A stretch of DNA of 36,498 nucleotides from an uncultured Bacillaceae bacterium. GTDB taxonomy: Bacteria > Bacillota > Bacilli > Bacillales > Alkalibacillaceae. Under the pieces are notes generated by a model. It did not search any database. It was given only the letters and a program-made list of their open reading frames with translations, and was not told the DNA's origin. Shown here piece after piece: positions 23,693 to 31,908 of the stretch. Location of the stretch: positions 1-36,498 of the forward strand of contig CALKAL010000137.1 of assembly GCA_937983065.1 (NCBI GenBank). Reading direction: 5' to 3'. A program made the position numbers and the translations under genes. Positions within the stretch are counted from its first letter, which is position 1, and each line of letters begins with the position of its first letter.

Positions 23693-24370
23693 TTATTCTA
23701 AATCAGGGAAAATCCGTTCAATCATATTGTTAAATTCTTCAAAGAACCCTTGAATCGGTCTTCCGTTTTGAACGTCATTCACATAACTGTCAACCATCTG
23801 CAGAAAATCAGCATTGGCTGAAACGTAAACACTTTCAACCGAGCGATTGCCTTCTTTGACGACTTCAGAAATTCGTTCTTTTAAATCATCGCCAATTTCA
23901 TAATCATCATCGCCACGGCTTCTATTATCTTCACGATCTAAGACAACAGCAACGTATGCATTATTTTCACCAGTTAAGACGTAAGCTTGATCAACTTCAT
24001 CCACTTCGTCTGTGATACGATCAGCTATCCGATCAGCGACATCATAATTTTGGAAGTTTTGATTTGCGCGATCGCGACCTTGTAATCCCTCATTCGTTCG
24101 GTTTCGATTCATGCCACCGTCATTCTGATTTCTGTTATTAAAACGACCGTCTTCACGATTCGTCATTTCATTGTTAAAGTTGTTCTCGTTATTTCGATTA
24201 AAGTCTCTGTTTCCTCTAAAGTCTCTATTTCCTTGCTGCTCTTCACCATATCTTGTACGTTGAAGGTCAGTGTTATTGTTTGCTGGTTCTTCCATTCCTT
24301 GATCTTGTGGCTGACAGGCTGATAATACGAGCATAATCGCTGCGACACTCGTGATCACTAAAGAACGCAT
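23693..24370 (-). CDS. YhcN/YlaJ-family sporulation lipoprotein
   Basis: This 225-residue lipoprotein has signal peptide MRSLVITSVAAIMLVLSAC with lipobox LSAC (Cys19). A long Asn/Arg/Gly-rich low-complexity linker (NRDFRGNRDFNRNNENNFNN and on to about residue 115) precedes the conserved YhcN/YlaJ domain (VADRIADRITDEVDEVDQAY, VLTGENNAYVAVVL, VYVSANADF). Family members sit in the inner spore membrane and affect germination or outgrowth. ATG at 24370 has AAAGGAGG 9 nt upstream; the frame further upstream is not needed. A sigma-G-like promoter lies just before it. It follows the exporter ATPase gene by 93 bp but is probably a separate unit. Confidence 0.9.
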   Translation of the reverse strand: MRSLVITSVAAIMLVLSACQPQDQGMEEPANNNTDLQRTRYGEEQQGNRDFRGNRDFNRNNENNFNNEMTNREDGRFNNRNQNDGGMNRNRTNEGLQGRDRANQNFQNYDVADRIADRITDEVDEVDQAYVLTGENNAYVAVVLDREDNRSRGDDDYEIGDDLKERISEVVKEGNRSVESVYVSANADFLQMVDSYVNDVQNGRPIQGFFEEFNNMIERIFPDLE

Positions 24371-24403
24371 ATTCTTTATCCTCCTTTCTTGTTTAGATAC
24401 AAT

Positions 24404-24433
24404 TAGTATTGAATAAGAAGTAAAAGAATATGC
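24404..24433 (-). promoter_or_regulatory. Candidate sigma-G promoter of the YhcN-type gene
   Basis: On the minus strand GCATA (24433-24429) and AATACTA (24410-24404) are 18 bp apart. The sigma-G consensus is GnATR, 17-18 bp, CATnnTA, so only the first -10 base differs. It lies 33 bp before the start of a spore lipoprotein gene, which fits forespore expression. Confidence 0.6.
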
Positions 24434-24463
24434 TTTTAACTGACGGCGTTTCATTACCATTTT

Positions 24464-25156
24464 TTACGTACGGTTCGCATCAAACATTTTTTGTAAAGGG
24501 ATTGATAATTTATTCTTATTTTTAAAGGTGTCAATCTCATCCATTTGAATGTGATCAATGAAAACCCCTTCATCTAATAGCCACATTTCCTTCGCTAATG
24601 CGTGGATGACATGCCAATCATGGGTAATAAATACAATCGTCGTTCCTCTTTCATTCAATTGCTTCAACCAGTTCAACATATCAAATTTTGCTGCCAAATC
24701 GACTCCAACGAAAGCTTCATCAAGAAAAATAATTTCAGGCTGATGAATAATTCCGACCGCTAAATTCACTTTCCGCTTCATACCGCCACTAAGCTTCTCT
24801 ACCCTTTTATTCATTATTTCATTTAAATTTAGCACGTCAATCATTTCTTGAACAAAAGCTTCGTCTCGCTGCTTCGTTAATTTTTGATAAAAGCGCAAAT
24901 GGTCCTTAACCGTCAATCCATCAAACAAAGCAAGCTGCTGGGGCACGTAACCGATTGGATTTTTTCTTACAAAGCTCGTTTTTCTCTTTCCCTTCGTCGG
25001 CTTTAAAAGACCTGCCATAATTTGCATTAACGTTGATTTCCCTGCCCCATTCGGCCCAAAAATCGTAATACTATTCCCGCGTTCAACGGTGCCACTAAAT
25101 TGCTGAAGAATTAGTTCATTTCTTTTGCGGAAAGAAATATTTTCTAATGATAACAT
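24464..25156 (-). CDS. ABC-2 type exporter ATPase
   Basis: The 230-residue ABC ATPase has Walker A FGPNGAGKST near residue 33, Q-loop GYVPQQLALFDGLT, signature KLSGGMKRKVNLA, Walker B IIFLDEAFVGVD and H-loop FITHDWHV. It resembles the drug/sodium exporter class (NatA-, YhaQ- or LnrL-like). The second in-frame ATG (25156) is preferred because AGGGGG is 6 nt before it and touches the first one. It is the last gene of a four-gene operon, 10 bp after the preceding permease gene. The substrate cannot be told from sequence. Confidence 0.92.
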   Translation of the reverse strand: MLSLENISFRKRNELILQQFSGTVERGNSITIFGPNGAGKSTLMQIMAGLLKPTKGKRKTSFVRKNPIGYVPQQLALFDGLTVKDHLRFYQKLTKQRDEAFVQEMIDVLNLNEIMNKRVEKLSGGMKRKVNLAVGIIHQPEIIFLDEAFVGVDLAAKFDMLNWLKQLNERGTTIVFITHDWHVIHALAKEMWLLDEGVFIDHIQMDEIDTFKNKNKLSIPLQKMFDANRT

Positions 25157-25166
25157 GTCCATCCCC

Positions 25167-26180
25167 CTAAGATAAAAGCCATGTCGGAATAAAGCTATAC
25201 ATCCACCATTTTTCGTTTAATAAACCGATATCAATTAATAAAAAGATAATGATGGAGCTTATTGTATACGTTAATACGAAAGCGATAAATGATTGTTTAC
25301 GGTAAAATATTTTCGTGCCTAATAAAACGAGAATAGCTGTAACGATAATTGCTAAAACATCCATTATAAATAACGACGGATCATAAAAGCTGTCATTCAA
25401 ATTAAAATGAATCGCATTCAAAATAATGAACGCTAATATCGTTCCAACTGAAATGACGAAAATAAGCCATGTTAGTTGGAGTGAAAAAATACTATATGGA
25501 ATAAGCTTTAAACGTTTAAAAATATCTTCTTTATGCCAAGTAATAAAAGTTTGTGCCAATAGGCTAAAGAGTATAATGACGTAAAGCCATACGATTAAAC
25601 GTGGAAATGAAAGATCGGCTATAATACTTGAGTCATCTTGAGCAACGGACCCTTCATAGGACTGAAACCTCATTTGGAAAATTGGCTCAGGCCCTAAATA
25701 CCGTAACCCATACATATACGCTTCTTCCCAATCGGAAAACTCATCGTAATACGTGATAACATTTGCCGCTTCTGCCCGGACGATATAATTAACCATCGTT
25801 GAAGCGAGCTTTTCTTTAATTAAGCCGTCAAATAAACTCTGTTCATGACGATACCACGTAATCAATTCGTTTGAGTCACCATCATGAATTTGATTTAATA
25901 TATCTTCTTTGAAATGAAAAACCGCTTCGATTTCCCCTCTCATTAGTTGATCCCACGGCACTTCTTTTTCCAATTCAATCCGAAACGGCTCAACGGCTCC
26001 CAATTCTTCAATGAGCTCATGAACAAAGGGCTGGTCAGCGGAATCAACAAACACAATCGGCACTTCTAAATCATCAGCCGTTGATTTTATTAAGTAATAA
26101 AAACTTAAAATAATTAATATCGGGACGACGAGTAATAAAATAAATGTAAATCGTCTTTTAATAAAAGCTCGAATAATCAT
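25167..26180 (-). CDS. ABC-2 type permease, second subunit
   Basis: The 337-residue permease has one N-terminal helix (FTFILLLVVPILIILSFYYL), an external domain of about 170 residues (VPIVFVDSADQPFVHELIEE and on), then five to six membrane helices from about residue 200. This is the DrrB/YhgE-like ABC-2 layout. ATG at 26180 overlaps the stop of the preceding permease by four bases (ATGA). The external domain begins like other exporters that compare a VDSAD/VDEDE motif near the membrane. With the first permease and the ATPase it should form a heterodimeric exporter. Confidence 0.85.
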   Translation of the reverse strand: MIIRAFIKRRFTFILLLVVPILIILSFYYLIKSTADDLEVPIVFVDSADQPFVHELIEELGAVEPFRIELEKEVPWDQLMRGEIEAVFHFKEDILNQIHDGDSNELITWYRHEQSLFDGLIKEKLASTMVNYIVRAEAANVITYYDEFSDWEEAYMYGLRYLGPEPIFQMRFQSYEGSVAQDDSSIIADLSFPRLIVWLYVIILFSLLAQTFITWHKEDIFKRLKLIPYSIFSLQLTWLIFVISVGTILAFIILNAIHFNLNDSFYDPSLFIMDVLAIIVTAILVLLGTKIFYRKQSFIAFVLTYTISSIIIFLLIDIGLLNEKWWMYSFIPTWLLS

Positions 26181-27355
26181 TGTAATTTCCCCCTTTGATA
26201 GAAGAGAGAAGAAAGGAATATGATTAAAACAACAGCGACAAACAATACCCCCCAAAGGATAATTGGTGCATCCCCTGTTAATAGTAATTGTTTAAAGCCA
26301 TCATGAAACAGCGTCATTAATTCAGGGACGTTCGTTAAATAAATTGGCGGGATAAGAAACCCACTTAATAATAGGAAAAAGCTTGAAACGATGAAAAATA
26401 AACTTAAAGATAAGCTTTGGTTTTTAAACAAACTATAACAAAAAATATAAATGCCATGAAGGATCGCTGCTAATAAAAACCATTGAATAAGAACAAAAAA
26501 ATTAAACGGTATATTAAATAAAAAGTGTAAAATAATTGATAAGGCTAATAAGTAAATGACGCTAAAAGAAAAATGGTGAAAAAACATGGTGAAAATCCGC
26601 TTCAACGGTGTTACTTGGATTAGAGACCACCGTTTCACAATAACCGCATCATTTTTTTGTTGAAACATCATAACAAACAGTAAATAAGTTAAAAATAATA
26701 AGACCGTCGTCCCGGAAAGATACACTTGCTGGACCCAGCTTAACATATTACTTTCTAATGACTCGTCCAACTCAAAAAAGTTATTTCGTCCTAATGTGAG
26801 TAACGTGAAATGAACCGTCATTTGCTGGACGAAGGAACGTCTCTCATCTGGGTCATCTAAACTTTTTATGTACAATTGGTTAACGGTATTAACCCCACTT
26901 TGAGCAGCGGAAATGTAATTTTGCCCACTTTCTAAAAGCATATGGGCTAAGCTTGAACTAATCGCAATATTTTCATTTAAATAAACATCAATTTCACGGT
27001 TTATACCACTTCTTAAATCAGCTGTAAATCCAGCTGGGACATGTACAATTGCCGCATACCGTGCATCACTATTTAAATAATAATCAATCGATTGAGGTTG
27101 ATCCCCTCTTATGAAATTGACATGCTCATTAATCGTCTCATCACTTTCTAACTGATCGATTAATGTCGTCGTCTCAAACGTTTCATCTTCATCTAAAACT
27201 AAAATATCGATTTGATTGACTTCTTCTTTCGCGAGCGAGTAAATCGCCAAGCCCGTCACTAATAAAAGGACAATAGGAAAAATGATGACAAATAAAAAAA
27301 GAGTAGGTCGTTTCAACGTTCTTTTCCACTCGTATAACAACATATGTAAAACCAA
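26177..27355 (-). CDS. ABC-2 type permease, first subunit
   Basis: This 392-residue permease has an N-terminal helix (TLFLFVIIFPIVLLLVTGLA), an external domain of about 175 residues starting VDQ-like (IDILVLDEDETFETTTLIDQ), and six membrane helices from about residue 215 to the end. It is a paralogue in layout of the second subunit. TTG at 27355 lies 9 nt after AAGGGG; the ATG four codons later would be 21 nt from it, so TTG is preferred. It is 22 bp downstream of the anchored exoprotein gene and overlaps the next permease by four bases. Confidence 0.85.
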   Translation of the reverse strand: MVLHMLLYEWKRTLKRPTLFLFVIIFPIVLLLVTGLAIYSLAKEEVNQIDILVLDEDETFETTTLIDQLESDETINEHVNFIRGDQPQSIDYYLNSDARYAAIVHVPAGFTADLRSGINREIDVYLNENIAISSSLAHMLLESGQNYISAAQSGVNTVNQLYIKSLDDPDERRSFVQQMTVHFTLLTLGRNNFFELDESLESNMLSWVQQVYLSGTTVLLFLTYLLFVMMFQQKNDAVIVKRWSLIQVTPLKRIFTMFFHHFSFSVIYLLALSIILHFLFNIPFNFFVLIQWFLLAAILHGIYIFCYSLFKNQSLSLSLFFIVSSFFLLLSGFLIPPIYLTNVPELMTLFHDGFKQLLLTGDAPIILWGVLFVAVVLIIFLSSLFYQRGKLQ

Positions 27356-27377
27356 GCAAACCTACCCCTTTCACTTT

Positions 27378-28919
27378 TTAAAAAAATGGAATCCATCGCC
27401 GCAATAATTGCTCGATATTATCGGTTATTCCCTCTTTAATCTTTTGAAATAAATCCTTAATCTCTTCGCCCACTAATTGATCGAGAAATAATACATCACT
27501 TTTGTCGATAAAAGCTTGTTCAAATTGACTATTAAACGTTATTTCCTCATCGATAGAAGTTAATAATAAATAAGATTCCTCTTCATCTAACGTATCATTA
27601 AATCGCTCAATTCCAAATTGACTATCGGTTTGACGGATAGCTGTGTCGTCATCCATAGTTAATTCCCGCGTCAGTTGGCCAGCTAATGCAAATGAACTCA
27701 TATTTCCTGGCACGACATTAACGTATGTATCTGTTTTTTCCTCACTATAAATCGATTGAATTGAAGCCGTTAATAGCTCCTTTTCTAATGCGCCATTTTC
27801 ATCCAAGGAAACAGTCTGCTCTATACGATAACCTTCAGCATTCGGCTCTCCCGCCATGTTATAATTCATGACATAATGCGCGCCATTTTTAAAATTAAAG
27901 GATACATTTGCTTCCATTTGAATTTCGTCATTTTTATCTATGCTCGTATCGAGAGACATAGACAAGTCAATTTCTTTTCCGAATATAACAACTGTCGTAT
28001 ATAAATCGCGATGAGCGACATAGTCATCATTAAAATAAGCTTCAAAGTTAAGGCCATTCGGTAATTGTAAAGCATCAATTTCAGTTAAAAGAACGTCAAA
28101 AATATCTCCATCCTTATAAAAATGCTTAACAAAATCATCAACGGAGTTTGTTTCAAAGCTTTCTTGTAATAATGCTTTTAGCAACGTCTTTGTATCCGTT
28201 TCATTCATATGCGCTTTATAATAATTGTATTTTTCCCCTTCGAATAACACATCTTCTGTTAATTCAATTTGCGCCTTTTGGATCCCCTCTAAAAAAATAG
28301 AAATGTATGTTTTAATGAGGCGAATCCTCTCTCTCGTCGTTAAAGATTCATTTTGCCACTTCAACCAATTCGGTAAAATATCGATGATTGAATCACTTTC
28401 TAATTTTTCTAAAAGAAGTCCGAATTGATCGTTATGAAGGCCAATCGCTTCATTAAAAATAAGTGGTGATTCCACGGCGGTTATTTCATCATCTTGATAA
28501 AGCGTAAAATTAACTAATGGGATACTTTGTAAATTGACATCGACTTCTACCGTTGATTGTAGTAATTGTGGATGATGATAGCGTGTCCACTCGAATTCCG
28601 TTGTCGGTAATAACCCGTGGAGCCAATTCGCTACTTGTCCAAAAGAGTGATTGTCAGAGAAATCAATTTCCCCCGTCATTGTCGATTCAACTTTATGTGG
28701 CTCCTGTTGCATCCGTTCTTTTAAATCATCTTCATTTGCTTTATATGTTTGAACAATCGAATTAATTCGGTCAAACGTTTTAATTTCAGCCTCTGAATAT
28801 TGCACCACAGGATGACTAAAAACAAATTTAATAACGAGGAAAACTATCATGAACAAAACGAGGATACCACCAATTATGAAAAACAGTCTATGACGGCTTT
28901 TCGCCAATTGCTTCGGCAT
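27378..28919 (-). CDS. Membrane-anchored exoprotein of an exporter operon, unknown family
   Basis: The 513-residue protein has a basic N terminus (PKQLAKSRHR) and a single signal-anchor helix (residues 12-34) followed by about 475 extracytoplasmic, acidic residues with alternating beta-rich and helical stretches (FEWTRYHHPQLLQSTVEVDV; SLDTSIDKNDEIQMEANVSF). No catalytic motif, repeats or lipobox are visible. It may belong to an uncharacterised Bacillaceae DUF family, which I cannot name with certainty. It heads the operon with two ABC-2 permeases and an ATPase, so an accessory role (substrate capture, protection or sensing) is likely but inferred. A clear sigma-A promoter and a G-rich SD (GGGGGGAG) precede it. 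Confidence 0.75.
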   Translation of the reverse strand: MPKQLAKSRHRLFFIIGGILVLFMIVFLVIKFVFSHPVVQYSEAEIKTFDRINSIVQTYKANEDDLKERMQQEPHKVESTMTGEIDFSDNHSFGQVANWLHGLLPTTEFEWTRYHHPQLLQSTVEVDVNLQSIPLVNFTLYQDDEITAVESPLIFNEAIGLHNDQFGLLLEKLESDSIIDILPNWLKWQNESLTTRERIRLIKTYISIFLEGIQKAQIELTEDVLFEGEKYNYYKAHMNETDTKTLLKALLQESFETNSVDDFVKHFYKDGDIFDVLLTEIDALQLPNGLNFEAYFNDDYVAHRDLYTTVVIFGKEIDLSMSLDTSIDKNDEIQMEANVSFNFKNGAHYVMNYNMAGEPNAEGYRIEQTVSLDENGALEKELLTASIQSIYSEEKTDTYVNVVPGNMSSFALAGQLTRELTMDDDTAIRQTDSQFGIERFNDTLDEEESYLLLTSIDEEITFNSQFEQAFIDKSDVLFLDQLVGEEIKDLFQKIKEGITDNIEQLLRRWIPFF

Positions 28920-28955
28920 AAAACTCCCCCCGATTTGTTACAAATTCTTCATCGT

Positions 28956-28984
28956 ATTATACTATTGAATTTAATCACTGTTAA
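28956..28984 (-). promoter_or_regulatory. Sigma-A promoter of the exporter operon
   Basis: On the minus strand TTAACA (28984-28979) and TATAAT (28961-28956) are separated by exactly 17 bp, about 37 bp before the start of the exoprotein gene. It lies after the protease gene, so the exporter operon can be transcribed separately from it. Confidence 0.75.
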
Positions 28985-29007
28985 GTTTTATTTATATATC
29001 CTTAAGC

Positions 29008-29832
29008 TTATTCACTTAAAAACGAATCGTCCGTTATCGCATGGAAAATGTCTATCGGAATCGCTAAGCCGACTCGCCCATGTTCTGAATCATTTCTCGT
29101 GGCATAAATAACCGCAATCACTTCTCCGTCACGATTAATGACAGGACTGCCACTATTCCCCCGATAAATTGGGGCGTTCAACATAATAACTGGCGTCTCT
29201 AGGCTTGAGTTTGTCATGTCGATAATTTGTCCTTCATTTGCGATTCCACTAAATCGTAACGGATTTCCGATAAAATAAATATGCTCATCTTGATAAAACT
29301 GAGCTTCCTCAGCTAATGTTAAATAAGGGAGATCTTCTGCGTCTACTTTTAATAGGGCTAAATCGTATTCAGGGTATGATAATTCAATCTCTGCTTCATA
29401 CGACCCCTTTAATTCAGGGTAATGAATAATAATCTGTGGTTTTTCTTCTACAACATGATGATTCGTAACGATATAACCATCTTCAGAAATAGAGAACCCT
29501 GTTCCTCTTCCACTTCCTGTATCAATTAACACGACTGACTCTTTATACGTTTGAATATCGTCATCAACTAAAAGTCGTGCAGACGTTTTTATAAATTCAA
29601 TCGCAGGTAGTGAGAAAAATCCAGGGGCAACTGATACGATGTTAATGACTAGAAAAAAAGCAATAAGCCAAAAAACCCATTTTGGAAATGGGCGTTTTGG
29701 CTTTTCTTTTTCCTCTTCATTTACTTCTTGACGATCATTATTTTTCAGAAGCTCAAAAATTTCTTCTTCTGTTAAATCCTCATATAAATCCTTTTCATCA
29801 ATTGTTTCAGGCCGCTTATCTTCATCACGCAT
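29008..29832 (-). CDS. Membrane-anchored S1C (HtrA-like) serine protease without PDZ
   Basis: The 274-residue trypsin-like protease has an acidic cytoplasmic head of about 47 residues, one membrane helix (about 51-68, WVFWLIAFFLVINIVSV) and an extracellular protease domain. The catalytic triad is visible: His126 in TNHHVV, Asp157 in YDLALLKV and Ser227 in YRGNSGSPV. HtrA/DegP enzymes usually have a C-terminal PDZ domain; none follows here, as the protein ends 45 residues after the active serine. ATG at 29832 is preferred because AGGATGAT lies 8 nt upstream, while the ATG at 29841 abuts it. It probably acts in envelope quality control or substrate-specific cleavage. Confidence 0.88.
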   Translation of the reverse strand: MRDEDKRPETIDEKDLYEDLTEEEIFELLKNNDRQEVNEEEKEKPKRPFPKWVFWLIAFFLVINIVSVAPGFFSLPAIEFIKTSARLLVDDDIQTYKESVVLIDTGSGRGTGFSISEDGYIVTNHHVVEEKPQIIIHYPELKGSYEAEIELSYPEYDLALLKVDAEDLPYLTLAEEAQFYQDEHIYFIGNPLRFSGIANEGQIIDMTNSSLETPVIMLNAPIYRGNSGSPVINRDGEVIAVIYATRNDSEHGRVGLAIPIDIFHAITDDSFLSE

Positions 29833-29877
29833 TTCAATCATCCTATCGAAATTTTTGCTTCGTGTTATTAATCAACA

Positions 29878-31908
29878 TTAAGATATTTGAAAGGATTGCT
29901 TACCTAGCTGCATTTCGTACATTTTATAATACTCACCTTGATCTTTTAATAAGCTGTCGTGATTTCCTTTCTCTATCATTTTACCATGTTTTAATACAAA
30001 AATTTGATCCGCTTGTTGAATCGTTGATAATCGGTGCGCGATAATTAATGTCGTTCGGCCTTTTTTCAAGACATTTAATGCTTTTTGAATCATTGCTTCG
30101 GTTTCTGTATCAATATTCGCCGTCGCTTCGTCTAAAATTAAAATTGCTGGATCAAAAGCTAACGCACGAGCAAAGGATAAGAGCTGGCGTTCACCAGTTG
30201 AAAATTCATTTCCTTTTTCTTTAACAGGTTCGTCGTATTTATTCGGTAATTTTTCGATAAAACGATCTGCTCCGACAGCTTTTAAAGCAGTAATCGCTTG
30301 TTCTCTACTTATCGATGGATCGTTCATCGTAATATTGGAAATAATCGTTCCCGTAAAAATAAATGGATCTTGTAAAACGATTCCGATATGACTGCGAACT
30401 TGTTGCTTTGCTAATTCCGTCGTATCTTTTCCATCAATTTTTATTTTTCCGTATGTCGGATCATAAAATCGGAAAAGCAAGTTCATAATCGTACTTTTTC
30501 CTGAACCTGTATGACCGACGAAAGCAGCTGTTTCACCAGGCTTAACATGAAAGGAAATGTTGTTTAAAACGAATTCATCTTTTTCATATGCGAAGGAAAC
30601 ATCATCAAAAATAACATCCCCCTCATATCGTGGAATCGGTTCATAACTCATATCTTCAATCGGCTCATCCAATAATTCAAACACTCTACTTCCAGCAACC
30701 CGTGCTTGTTCTAATAAAGCTAACTGACTAACGACTTGGTTAACGGGTTCAAATAATCGTGTTAATAAATCAACGAAAGCATAGAGCACACCAGCCGTCA
30801 CGATTGTTGTTCCATCAAGGGCAGCTCCACCGAAATATAAAATAAAAGTAACAAAGGTTAAGTTACGAACGACATTCACTAAATTAAAGGATGTTAATGC
30901 CGTAAACGTATTCATCTTCGTTTGATATTCGCGATGTAATTCGTTAAGCTCTTCAAACTCATTTTTCATTCGCTCTGTTTGATTAAACGCTTGAATAATG
31001 TTCATCCCTTGAATCGATTCGTTAAGATTTCCGTTTATTTTACTATTTGTCTCGCGAATGACGCGATTATATTTTCCACCGACCTTTTTATACACCTTCA
31101 TCCAAACATACATAATCGGAATTAAAAGCATACAAATTAACGCTAATTTAAAATCAAGAATCATTAATGCAATGAAAATTCCAATCATATAAACGATTCC
31201 TGATGCAAACACACTGAGCACTCTTACATAAAGCTCCCGGATTGCTTCTGTATCATTCGTTACCCGAGCCAAAATCGTTCCAGCTGGGTTGTTCACGAAA
31301 TAAGATATCGGTAATCGTTGAATATGATCAAACACATCATCCCGCATTTTTTGAATGATCCGATTGGAGGCGAATTGTAATAAATACGTCTCATAATAAA
31401 GGAAAAAGGCTGAAATTAAAATGAGCGCTAAATATAAAACAATAAGCCAAATGATAGATTGAATTTCTGGGCTGAAAAAGGCAAACACTTCACTTAATGA
31501 TAGTTGTTTTCCTGTTGTTTCATACGTTTCCCCACTTAATTGAAGGATAAATAATTCACCGTCTTCTTCAACAATCGATGCATTAAGTGGAATTTCATTT
31601 TCAAATAAATAAAAGGTTAATCCACTTTGGAATAGGGTCAATCCTTCTTCCTCAATAGCATCTGCTGATAAACGTTCTTTTCTAACGTAAGTCTTCCCTT
31701 CAAATTCAACGACTTGATCATGTTCGTCAGTTTCCACATAATGATTCGCAACGCCAACGATATGATTATCGATTAAATTTTTCGCAATAAAAGGACCCGT
31801 TAATTCAAGGGCAACTGAAATCATTAAACAAACGAGACCGATAATAATCGTCTTTTTAAAATTTAGTGCATAATGGAACAATCGTCTTTCTGTCGTTTTT
31901 TTCTTCAT
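29878..31908 (-). CDS. bmrD: Heterodimeric multidrug ABC exporter subunit BmrD
   Basis: The 676-residue half-transporter has six membrane helices with a large insert between TM1 and TM2 of about 100 extracellular residues (VETDEHDQVVEFEGKTYVRK and on), as known for BmrD/YheH. The nucleotide-binding domain carries Walker A GHTGSGKST, Walker B ILILDEATANID with the catalytic Glu, and a degenerate signature FSTGERQ in place of LSGGQ. Partnered with BmrC it forms one intact and one degenerate ATP site. ATG at 31908 overlaps the bmrC stop by four bases (ATGA) with SD AAGGAGG. In B. subtilis BmrCD exports several drugs and is induced by ribosome-targeting antibiotics. Confidence 0.93.
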   Translation of the reverse strand: MKKKTTERRLFHYALNFKKTIIIGLVCLMISVALELTGPFIAKNLIDNHIVGVANHYVETDEHDQVVEFEGKTYVRKERLSADAIEEEGLTLFQSGLTFYLFENEIPLNASIVEEDGELFILQLSGETYETTGKQLSLSEVFAFFSPEIQSIIWLIVLYLALILISAFFLYYETYLLQFASNRIIQKMRDDVFDHIQRLPISYFVNNPAGTILARVTNDTEAIRELYVRVLSVFASGIVYMIGIFIALMILDFKLALICMLLIPIMYVWMKVYKKVGGKYNRVIRETNSKINGNLNESIQGMNIIQAFNQTERMKNEFEELNELHREYQTKMNTFTALTSFNLVNVVRNLTFVTFILYFGGAALDGTTIVTAGVLYAFVDLLTRLFEPVNQVVSQLALLEQARVAGSRVFELLDEPIEDMSYEPIPRYEGDVIFDDVSFAYEKDEFVLNNISFHVKPGETAAFVGHTGSGKSTIMNLLFRFYDPTYGKIKIDGKDTTELAKQQVRSHIGIVLQDPFIFTGTIISNITMNDPSISREQAITALKAVGADRFIEKLPNKYDEPVKEKGNEFSTGERQLLSFARALAFDPAILILDEATANIDTETEAMIQKALNVLKKGRTTLIIAHRLSTIQQADQIFVLKHGKMIEKGNHDSLLKDQGEYYKMYEMQLGKQSFQIS

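Noticed and set aside
28800..29111. Plus-strand 103-codon frame across the exoprotein/protease gap
   Set aside because: It overlaps a sigma-A promoter and the ends of two well-supported minus-strand genes, and its composition is not protein-like.
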